Source of the DNA: Aureispira sp050633105
GTDB lineage: Bacteria > Bacteroidota > Bacteroidia > Chitinophagales > Saprospiraceae
Reading direction: 5' to 3'
NCBI GenBank assembly: GCA_050633105.1
Contig: JBOEFW010000001.1
Location: forward strand, 9,329 to 73,328
DNA length: 64,000 nucleotides
Part shown: piece after piece, positions 8,578 through 17,200 of the stretch
Layout: each line of letters opens with the position of its first letter
Position numbering within the stretch: position 1 is the stretch's first letter
The notes under the pieces: model-generated
Seen by the model: only the letters and a program-made list of their open reading frames with translations
What the model was told of the DNA's origin: nothing
The model's database searches: none
Program-made: the position numbers and the translations under genes

Positions 8578-9183
8578 TTAGGTCGTTGTTGTGGAAGAAT
8601 TAGAAGAATATACTAATTGTTTTTCTTGAAAATAACGCTCTCTGGAAACCGCTTGGTACTTATCTGTACTTCCAATCACCTCTTGCTCTGATTCATTGGA
8701 CAGACGCATGGTAAAGGGAGCCTCACCTCCAGTATCTCTACATACTGCTGTGACAAAACTGATGTGTTCCGCCAAGGGAATCAATAAACTAATTTGTGCA
8801 AAGGGTTGGCGGCGATAATCACCATTCAAACCACAAACTTCAACAATTTTGCCTTGGTTGGCCCATAAATCACAATAGTGACTGGCATCAGGGTAGAATT
8901 GAATTTCATCAATACAAACTACATCATAGTTCTTGACTAAACTTTTGATATCCTCTAATTGATGGCAAGACGTAGCTTTATAACTGAGTTGATCGTGCGT
9001 AATTAACATTTCTTCAGAACCATCGTATCGTCTATCTTTAGCATACTTGACAAGGAGACAGCGTTTACCAGCAATTTGGTAACGACGATAGCGTGTTAAT
9101 AAAATGGTACTCTTGCCCGAAAACATAGGGCCTATAATCAGATTTAGTTTACCAGTAGTAGCAGCAGGAATCGGCATAAGCAT
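8578..9183 (-). CDS. tdk: Thymidine kinase, eukaryotic/poxvirus-like type
   Basis: Type II thymidine kinase (201 aa) that phosphorylates thymidine for dTTP salvage. The P loop is IIGPMFSGKST (16-26), followed by RYRRYQIAGKRCLLVKYAKDRRYDGS and the Walker B segment VVCIDEIQFYPDA. The lasso region has APFTMRL and EVIGSTDKYQAV. The wording GPMFSGKST, RRYQIA and KYAKDxRYD, with a TH motif, is that of human TK1 and poxvirus TKs. The common Bacteroidetes enzyme reads GSMFSGKTEEL instead. Three of four zinc cysteines are lost: TAVCRDTGG keeps one, and AVSRERYF has none where TK1 has SVCRLCYF. The C-terminal tail is Ser/Thr-rich. Function is sure; origin is discussed in the findings. Confidence 0.93.
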   Translation of the reverse strand: MLMPIPAATTGKLNLIIGPMFSGKSTILLTRYRRYQIAGKRCLLVKYAKDRRYDGSEEMLITHDQLSYKATSCHQLEDIKSLVKNYDVVCIDEIQFYPDASHYCDLWANQGKIVEVCGLNGDYRRQPFAQISLLIPLAEHISFVTAVCRDTGGEAPFTMRLSNESEQEVIGSTDKYQAVSRERYFQEKQLVYSSNSSTTTT

Positions 9184-9607
9184 TGTTTAATAACTTCATT
9201 TTCTTCTCAAGAAGAAATAAAAAACAGTGAAAGAATAGAATAATGTGCTAAGTAGGCTAAATAATGGGTATCTAGGGAAAATATAATTTGATGGTGTAGG
9301 AGTAGTTGTGCTCCTTGAGACTTCAAATATACAGTTTTTTGGGGATGAATTATAAGTTCAGAACGACCACTAAAAAAACAATCGTTCACCATCTTAGGAT
9401 TGTTGCCCAACAATAGATGAATCCCCTCATTTGGAGGAAGATGGTTATTTTATCTCCTTATATAACAAAACAATTTTTCTAAACCTATTTTTGTACTGTG
9501 AGACAGAGAAAAAGAAAAAAAACATTTCTTTTGTTAAAAAAAATGCTATCTTCTATTTGTTCCTCTACCGTAGCCTCGTGGCTACTTTTTTTATTTTATA
9601 GTAACCT
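9184..9607. promoter_or_regulatory. Promoter region of tdk and CHAT gene
   Basis: A 424-bp gap between divergent genes. A plausible plus-strand promoter is TTTG at 9530-9533, an 18-nt spacer, and TCTATTTG at 9552-9559 (one mismatch to TAnnTTTG), 49 bp before the CHAT gene start. Nothing else is evident. Confidence 0.5.
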
Positions 9608-12600
9608 ATGCACAGAAGAAAATTACCTATATTAATCCTTGTTTGGTTGTTGTTTGCGAGTGCTTTATCTACAGAAGCGCAACTCCCCTCTGATGGCAAA
9701 AACAAAAGCGCCTATAATGCGTTTCGTGCTGCTGAGAAAAAGTTTTATCGAGGCAATTTTAAAGGAGGAGAATCTGCCTTTGAACGAGCAGCTAAACGTT
9801 ATGAGAACAACGAAGATCCTGATGGTTACATTGCTGCCAAGGCGATGGAGGCGCTAATCTTACTTAACAAAAATCGGCCAAAAGATGCTTTTAAGGCTTT
9901 TAGACGAGCGGAAGAGCTTTATGATGCACAGGGACGCCACAATCAAGCTACTCGTGCTTATTTGCGCTTGTGTTTAGGGAAGTATCATTTGTATTATAAG
10001 GAGAACAATGAAGCTTCTGTGTTCTTAAAAGAAGCAAATACCATAGCTAAGAGCAATCCTGAATATTTCTCGCCGATTTTTGAAATTGAACTCCAACAAA
10101 CTTTAGGTGAATTGTATTTAAGAAAAGGGGACAAAGAAACGGCTCTAGAGTTTTTTGATGGCTTGTTAGAGTCCACCAAGAAAATTCCCAAAGAAGAACA
10201 AAACGAAACGTTATTAAGAGAACAGCGCGAAATGGCGTCTCAATTGTACGATCAAGCGCTCAATCCCAAAGAGGCGGCAGAGCGTTATGCCAGTTTGTTG
10301 AAAGATGCAGAAGAAGAAATTAAAGGGGAGCTTAATTTTAAAACAGGGCGTTCTCTTTATAAATATACAGAATACGAATCGGCTTATGACCATTTAACGG
10401 AAGCCTTAACACAGGACTTAACTGATGCACAACGAGCAGAAACAAAAGCGATGTTGGCAATCATTGCCATGAGTATTAAAGATTATGATGATGCATTAAT
10501 TCAGAATGGAACAGCCTTAGCTTTGCATCTAAAAATTGGTAGTAAGCCTCAAACCCTTTACAACAGCTTTGTCAAACAGGGGAATATTTATAAGGAGTTG
10601 GAAACAAACGGAAAATCTGCCTATTGGTATAAACAAACTGTGAATCCTCTTGAAGCGGAATGGGAGTTATCGGAAGAGTTAAACAAATATGATTTAGAAC
10701 AGATTGAGTACAAGGAAAATATTGCCAGAGAGGAAAACTTTAATTTAGCATTGCTGAGTTATGAACGGGCAGAGCGTTTAGTAAAGCAATTGAAAAAGGG
10801 AGCACAAAAACCAGCTTTGGTAGAAGTTTATATGGCTAAAGGGGCGCTTTATTTTTCAGCTAAAGCCACAAAGGAAGCTAGTGTGTATTATGATAAGGCC
10901 TTACAATTAATGGAGGACATTTATCCTGAAAAACATCCTCTTGTAGCAGAAGCAGCTCGTTATCAATGTGAAATTGCAGTACAGAATGATAACCTTCCAT
11001 TAGCTTTGAAATGGATTAATCGCTCGATTAATGCTGCGACGACTAGTATCGCTCGTGCTGTAACAGGAGATGTATTTCCCTTAGCTAACCAAGCCGAATA
11101 TCCTTATGAATTGTTGTATTCTACTGCCATCAAAGCATCGGTTTTATACTTGATTTATCAACAAGAAGGACAGGTAACCCAAGCCCAACTAGAACACAGT
11201 CTCCAAGGATCTGATCTAGCCTTTAGTATGTTGGTACGTTTGCGGGCGTCCTACCGAACAGAAGGGGCAAAATATGAATTGCCAGCACTTTCTCAATTGA
11301 TTAGCTACCAAGCGATACAAACCACTAGTGTACTTTATAGTTTAATGCCTGATAATCGACACTTGTATCGTCTATTCAAATACATAGAAAATTCAAAAAG
11401 CGCTTTATTATTAGAAGCAGTTCAACAATTACGAGCTAGGGAGATTACAAGTATCCCTGCTAGTGTTGTCGAAAAAGAAAGTACCCTAAAAACAGAAATG
11501 GCCTATCTAAGTGGAGAGATTTATTATGAGGCACGGAAGGGACAAAATATGGATAAAATCCGTTTAGAGGCGCTCAAAAAATCTCTTAAAGCGGCTCAAA
11601 AGGCCTATCCTGAATACCTGATCTTCTTAGAAGAAAATTACCCCGATTATTACGCGCTTAAATATGCTCAACAACCTGTACGCTGCCAAGAACTACAAAA
11701 GCGTATGAATCAAGAAGATGTTATTGTGAACTACGCGGTGGTAGATTCTCTAGTACACCTGTTGTATATTGATAACAATCAACTTGTTTATGCCAACCGA
11801 CCAATCAAAGTGCGTTTAAGAAGTGTGGTAGCACGGTATATTGCATCTCTTAAGGGAGAACAGCCTAAGGATTTTGTACGATATAGTAATTTATGGTATG
11901 AGTTGTTGATTCAGCCCATTGAAGAACAATTAGATGGACGTGCGCTCGTTATTATTCCAGATGCAGAGCTCAATTACATCCCCTTTGAGTTGATTCCTAC
12001 AACCAATATTGCCCAAGATTTTTCAACAGGGAATCAAGATAATTACAACCGATATAAAGAGGTGCCTTATTTATTGCGGCAAATGCCCATCGCTTATAAT
12101 TATTCAGCAACGCTTTATTTAGAAGCAGAAGAACATGATTACTCTAAGGTTCCAGAACGATTTATGGGCTTTGCCCCTGATTTTTCGAAAATTGAGGATT
12201 TTGAATTAGAACGGCGTCAACAGGCTTCGCGTTATCAAAACATGTTATTGACGCCTTTAGAAAATGCTGCTTTAGAGGTAGAGCGAATTGGAGAGTTGAC
12301 AAAAGGTGATATTTACATTGGAGGAAATGCAACAGAGTCTCAGTTTAAAGAACAGGCGGCTCAGTTTGGTGTATTGCATTTTGCGACCCATGGTATTCTC
12401 AACCACAAGTACCCTTTGTACTCTAGTTTAGTCTTGTTGGGTGATGAAAAAAATGATGGCCTATTACATACGTATGAGCTGTATAACATGGAGCTGAATG
12501 CTGAATTGGTGGCATTGAGTGCTTGTAATACAGGCGTAGGAGCGATTAAAAAGGGAGAAGGAGCAATGTCTGTTGCTAGAGGTTTTGCTTTTGCAGGTTG

Positions 12601-12940
12601 CCCTAATATCGCGATGACATTGTGGCCTATCTCGGATCAAGCAACGCAAGTATTGATGGAAAATTTCTACATCTACTTGATGCAGGGGATTCCTAAAGCA
12701 GAAGCATTGCGTCGAGCAAAACTAAGTTTTTTGGATACTGGAGAAGGCTTGATTTGTGTGCCTTATTTTTGGAGTGGGCTCATTTTGGTAGGAACACCCG
12801 CCCCTATGAATAGTATACAAACCCTTTCAACGGATTGGGGAAGTACCCGCTGGCTTTTGATTTTAGGGGCTAGTATTTTGTTGTTGGTCATTGGATTTAT
12901 TGTTGTTAAAAAAAGAGGAGTAGAGGATGCAATGGTATAA
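9608..12940 (+). CDS. TPR-CHAT protease-like protein, membrane anchored
   Basis: A 1110-aa protein. The signal peptide is residues 1-25 (LILVWLLFASALSTEAQ). Residues 30-500 form TPR helices (SAYNAFRAAEKKFYRG, YIAAKAMEALILL, TLYNSFVKQGNIYKE). The C-terminal CHAT domain (about 700-1060) is a caspase-like cysteine peptidase fold. Its catalytic pair is visible: His928 in LHFATHGILNH and Cys973 in LVALSACNTGVG, followed by GEGAMSVARGFAFAG and TLWPISDQAT. One transmembrane helix (about 1080-1102, LLILGASILLLVIGFIVV) with a KKRG stop-transfer tail ends the protein, so the CHAT domain should face the periplasm. It overlaps the next gene by 14 bp and is surely co-transcribed with it. CHAT peptidases are often parts of signalling or defence systems; a target is not evident. 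Confidence 0.9.
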   Translation: MHRRKLPILILVWLLFASALSTEAQLPSDGKNKSAYNAFRAAEKKFYRGNFKGGESAFERAAKRYENNEDPDGYIAAKAMEALILLNKNRPKDAFKAFRRAEELYDAQGRHNQATRAYLRLCLGKYHLYYKENNEASVFLKEANTIAKSNPEYFSPIFEIELQQTLGELYLRKGDKETALEFFDGLLESTKKIPKEEQNETLLREQREMASQLYDQALNPKEAAERYASLLKDAEEEIKGELNFKTGRSLYKYTEYESAYDHLTEALTQDLTDAQRAETKAMLAIIAMSIKDYDDALIQNGTALALHLKIGSKPQTLYNSFVKQGNIYKELETNGKSAYWYKQTVNPLEAEWELSEELNKYDLEQIEYKENIAREENFNLALLSYERAERLVKQLKKGAQKPALVEVYMAKGALYFSAKATKEASVYYDKALQLMEDIYPEKHPLVAEAARYQCEIAVQNDNLPLALKWINRSINAATTSIARAVTGDVFPLANQAEYPYELLYSTAIKASVLYLIYQQEGQVTQAQLEHSLQGSDLAFSMLVRLRASYRTEGAKYELPALSQLISYQAIQTTSVLYSLMPDNRHLYRLFKYIENSKSALLLEAVQQLRAREITSIPASVVEKESTLKTEMAYLSGEIYYEARKGQNMDKIRLEALKKSLKAAQKAYPEYLIFLEENYPDYYALKYAQQPVRCQELQKRMNQEDVIVNYAVVDSLVHLLYIDNNQLVYANRPIKVRLRSVVARYIASLKGEQPKDFVRYSNLWYELLIQPIEEQLDGRALVIIPDAELNYIPFELIPTTNIAQDFSTGNQDNYNRYKEVPYLLRQMPIAYNYSATLYLEAEEHDYSKVPERFMGFAPDFSKIEDFELERRQQASRYQNMLLTPLENAALEVERIGELTKGDIYIGGNATESQFKEQAAQFGVLHFATHGILNHKYPLYSSLVLLGDEKNDGLLHTYELYNMELNAELVALSACNTGVGAIKKGEGAMSVARGFAFAGCPNIAMTLWPISDQATQVLMENFYIYLMQGIPKAEALRRAKLSFLDTGEGLICVPYFWSGLILVGTPAPMNSIQTLSTDWGSTRWLLILGASILLLVIGFIVVKKRGVEDAMV

Positions 12941-13970
12941 AATTACAGTAGGGTTGTGTTGGATAATGCTGTCTATCGTAGAACTGGGACAAGCACAAGT
13001 TGGAAATTCCTCTGTGCCTACTGCTATTTATATTGGCAATGCTGTTTTTGAAGCACCTATCAAGGGGGCAAAAATAGCATTGACCTTGCAGGAAAGTTTT
13101 GGTAATCAAAAACGGCCTGTTAGTACCTTTATTGGCGAATATGTCTCTGATACCTCAGGGATTATTACGGTTTCCTTAATTCCTAATAAAAATTATCTCA
13201 TACAAACGTCTAAAGCAGGGTATTATACGCAATTATCAAAAGTAAAAACCACTAACTTCTCTAGAACACGCCAAAATAAGAAAGGCATATCCCTAAGACC
13301 AAGGAACATTATTACCATAAAAGGTAATATTGCGATGACGGAAGGTGGCAAAGGACAAGTCACACTCGTTGATAAAGAAACAGGTTACCGCCGCAGCGAA
13401 CGGCTAGATGAGGATGGAAACTACTTGCTCAAAGCAGTTAAAGAGGTCGATTATGATCTACACGTTTATGTAGAAGGCTTAATTGATACCTTAGTTTTTT
13501 TGGATAAAGAGATGCTTAACCAAACCTCAGGTAATTTGCCTGTGATCTATGATTTTGTGCCCAATGCTCCTAGAGCCAATTTCCGAAAAGGCGAACCTTG
13601 GGCATTAGAAAAATACAACTTGCGCTTTATAGAGCGAACGACTCGACCTTCTAGTGAAGTTTGGATGGATACTTTGGCGCGAGTATTGCGCGATTATCCT
13701 AAAACGGTCTTATCCTTAAGCATTCATACAGACGCTCGAAAAAGTGATCGATTGAACTTGATTTTGTCTCGAAAGCGTGCTACTATTCTGGCGGAAGAGC
13801 TAGAAGAGCGCGGTGTAAATGCCCAACAATACACCTTTGAATTGAAGGCAGAAGATGAAATATTAAATGATTGTGTGGATGGTGTACGTTGCAATAAACG
13901 AGCACATGAGATCAACAATCGTGTCACCATAGAAGTTGCTGAAGGAGCGTTCTACTTTAAAGAAGAGTAG
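12927..13970 (+). CDS. OmpA-like peptidoglycan-binding protein
   Basis: A 347-aa exported protein; its start overlaps the CHAT gene by 14 bp, which implies coupled translation. The signal peptide is MQWYKITVGLCWIMLSIVELGQAQ-like (residues 1-24). The middle (50-220) resembles two carboxypeptidase-regulatory/CNA-type beta domains (GKGQVTLVDKETGYRRSER, DEDGNYLLKAV). Residues 230-347 form an OmpA-type domain: LSLSIHTDARKSDRLNLILS, then RKRATILAEELEERGV and NNRVTIEV. OmpA domains bind diaminopimelate in peptidoglycan; the Asp and Arg residues of the TDARxSxxxNxxLSxxRA pattern are present. It probably tethers an envelope assembly with the CHAT protein. Confidence 0.85.
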   Translation: MQWYKITVGLCWIMLSIVELGQAQVGNSSVPTAIYIGNAVFEAPIKGAKIALTLQESFGNQKRPVSTFIGEYVSDTSGIITVSLIPNKNYLIQTSKAGYYTQLSKVKTTNFSRTRQNKKGISLRPRNIITIKGNIAMTEGGKGQVTLVDKETGYRRSERLDEDGNYLLKAVKEVDYDLHVYVEGLIDTLVFLDKEMLNQTSGNLPVIYDFVPNAPRANFRKGEPWALEKYNLRFIERTTRPSSEVWMDTLARVLRDYPKTVLSLSIHTDARKSDRLNLILSRKRATILAEELEERGVNAQQYTFELKAEDEILNDCVDGVRCNKRAHEINNRVTIEVAEGAFYFKEE

Positions 13971-14026
13971 ATTTAATTTGATCTTTTTCTAGCACTTATT
14001 TCCCACTTAGAGTTTGTTTAAAATTT

Positions 14027-14071
14027 NNNNNNNNNNNNNNNNNNNNNNNNNNNNNNNNNNNNNNNNNNNNN
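14027..14071. other. Assembly gap of 45 N
   Basis: An unresolved stretch of exactly 45 N inside the intergenic region before the first giant surface gene. Its true length is unknown, so promoter or leader sequence of that gene may be missing. Confidence 0.99.
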
Positions 14072-14254
14072 TCATAAAGGCTTGTTTTTCTTTGATGAAA
14101 AATTTAAACATGCTCTTAGAAGGAGCCGTTGTTGAAGCGGTTTCTTAGCCCAATTATTATTTTGTTACTAGATGCGTCCCTTTTCTTATAAGCAGCTAAG
14201 TCAACTAGCCTGTGTTAAAAGAGTATAGAAGGGCGTTCTTTATTGTCCTTGATT

Positions 14255-17200
14255 ATGAACGACATAAAATACCTCTGCTTGTGTATAGGAATGTTGGGGA
14301 TGGTGCTGTCCTTACAGGCGCAGATTCCTCCTCCTTCAGGACCTTATCCTATTTTATCCAATGCGCAGCCCATTGGGGGGAATACCGTACAAGTGTGTAT
14401 GGGAGACAGCGTTACCTTTCAAAGTTCAGCTCTTAATGTTTCTCCATCACTTTTAGTGATTGATTCTTTTTTTTGGGATTTTAATGGCGCTATTACTACC
14501 AACCCTGGTAATGTCTCTGCTCATACAGTGAATACTTGGATGGCGCCAGGTTTATACCCTATTGTTCATTTTATAACAAGGAGCCATACACCACCGTTTA
14601 CTACTTTTTTGCCTAGTGACCCTGATACCCTTTGGTTGTTGGTCGTGGCTCCTCCCAGTGTACAACCTACTATGGATACAGCTGTTTGTAGAGGACAAGG
14701 AATTGCTCTAGAACCACAAAATATTTCTAATACAGATTCCATTGTTTGGTTCCCTCATCCGACGTTGTCTTATGGTCGACAAGATTCTGTTTGGGTAGAA
14801 CCTGTAATGACTACTATTTATCAATACAAAGCGTATACACGGGGTGTTTCTAATGGAATGGCGAGTGGATTCTGTCGTCGTTCTTATAATACGGTTGTGA
14901 CGGTTCTTCCTCCACCCCTTGTAAGAACAATAGGGAATCGGGTGATTTGTGCAGGGGATAGTGTGGTGTTGGATGTACGTCCTCCTTTGCCTCCTTTTCC
15001 TGTTAATCCTGTGTCTTATGCTTGGTCTACGGATCGAAATTTTAGTACAATACTTACAACTACTAGAAGGTATGTAGCCTATAATATAACCAATAGTGTC
15101 CGATTTTATGTACAAATGACCGATGGTAATGGTTGTATTGGAATGGACTCTATGGAGGTAATGGTTCGTATACGACCTACTCCGCCTATAGCGGATGTGT
15201 TAAACGATAGTGTTTGTTTGGGTAGTACGATTGCTTTGCGAGCGACAGATACCAGTTTGGTAAGTATTTGGCGTGGACCCAATGGCTTTACGGCCTCTTC
15301 AGCCCTTTTTGATATAGGAGCAGTCAGCGTTTTACAAACAGGTTATTATACAATAACAACTAGAGATAGTTTAAACTGTCCTTCTTTTTCTGATTCGGTA
15401 TTCGTAGCAGTTTTTCAAACATCGGTGCCTCCTCCAATTTTAGGCTTGACGACTATATGTGAAGGTGATCCTTTACTACTTTCGGCTATGCCTCGTACAG
15501 GAAGTTCCTTGTATTGGCGGACACCTAATGGAGATAGTTTAGGAGGGAATAATTTGATGATACAGCCTGATTCTAGTGCTTATCTAAGTGGTACTTGGAC
15601 GCTCTGGTCTCGTAATAGCGCAGGCTGTGAAAGTCGTCGGGATACGCCTGTTATTATTGAACCTGCTCCTATCCTTACTAATCCTTTGGGGACAGTCAAT
15701 ATTTGTGCAGGAGATGATTTGCGCTTGGATGCGCCTACAGTGCCTAATGTCACGTTATATAATTGGTTGGATACTACAGGGAACACTGTAGCGCAAGGAC
15801 AGAATACATTTCTTTACAATCTTAATCAAGATACCCTTCTTGTTTTAGAGGTTACAATGCATTCAGGATGTCGTTATATCTTAGATAGTTTAGAAGTACA
15901 GGTGAATAATAGAGGGGCTGCTCCTAGGATTTTTGTGGATACAATGGCTTGTATAGGAGAGCGAAATACTATTTTTAGTACCGATACCGCCACAGGTTAC
16001 TATTGGCGCAGAAATGGACAAGCTATTTCTTACCAAGATAGCTTTCTCATAGATACCATTCGTGTGAGCGATGCAGGACTTTATGTCTTGTCAGTAATCG
16101 ATGCGAATGGTTGTATATCAGATAGCGCGACGGTAAATTTTGTAGTCAATCGGCGTCCTGCTATCCCTACCGTAGATTCTTTTGGGCTTATTTGTAGAGG
16201 AGAAGGGTTCCAATTATCAGGGCCTGTTGTTTCAGGGTTAACTGCTATCTGGCGGAGCCCCAACGGTACTACATTAGATGACTTTAGTATATGGATATCG
16301 CCTGATAGTAGTTACTATAGCGATGGTGTATGGCTGCTAATTGTTCGAGACAGTATAACCAGTTGTCGAAAACGATCTATGGATGTACAGGTACAAATAC
16401 AAAATCGTCCAAACATTGTCGTGGGTAATTCTGGCCCTGTTTGTCTAGGGCAAACAGCTGTGTTGACAGCAGCAGATTCTACTGCTTCAGGTATGGCTTT
16501 GAACTATATCTGGTATAGAGATATTGCTTTGTCGGATACTGTAGGAATAGGAACTACAATTACCATTAATAACATCCAAGGAGATAGTACATTTTATGCC
16601 ATTGCTATTAATAGCGTGGGGTGTATTTCTACTGTCAAATCTACTACAGTTATCTTAAGAGCAATCCCTCCTCCACCTAATCTACCCGATTCTCTAATCG
16701 TTTGTGAAGGCGATGTTCTGACCTTGGGCCCAAGTCCTTTTGCAGCAACTTATCAATGGGCTGGCCCCAATAATTATAGCAGTAATCTAAGAACACCTAC
16801 TATTCCTTCTATTCAGACCAACCAAGCAGGGAGCTATTCTTTAGTGGTTACCCCTGCAACAAGTTGCCCTTCTTTTCCTGCTCTTGTTAATGTACTCGTA
16901 AATCCAGTGCCAGCGGCTCCGATTGCTATTGTACCAATCTATTTATGTGCCAATGAAAATCTAATTTTGAATACCGACAGTAGTAGTCATTGTAATCAAT
17001 TGAACTGGATAGGACCAAATACCACTACTTTTCCGTTGACAGGGAATACCATTGTTATACCACCTGGTGACACCAATTATATCGGTGGATTTTGGAGTGT
17101 TGAATGTCAAGATAGCCTGACAGGTTGTGTAAGCCGTTCGGTTAATAATTTTCTATTTATTGCCCCTTTACCAGATACCCCAAGAGTCACTCCTATATTT

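Noticed and set aside
9207..9413. 68-aa minus-strand reading frame
   Set aside because: No recognisable domain and it lies in the divergent promoter region of tdk and the CHAT gene.
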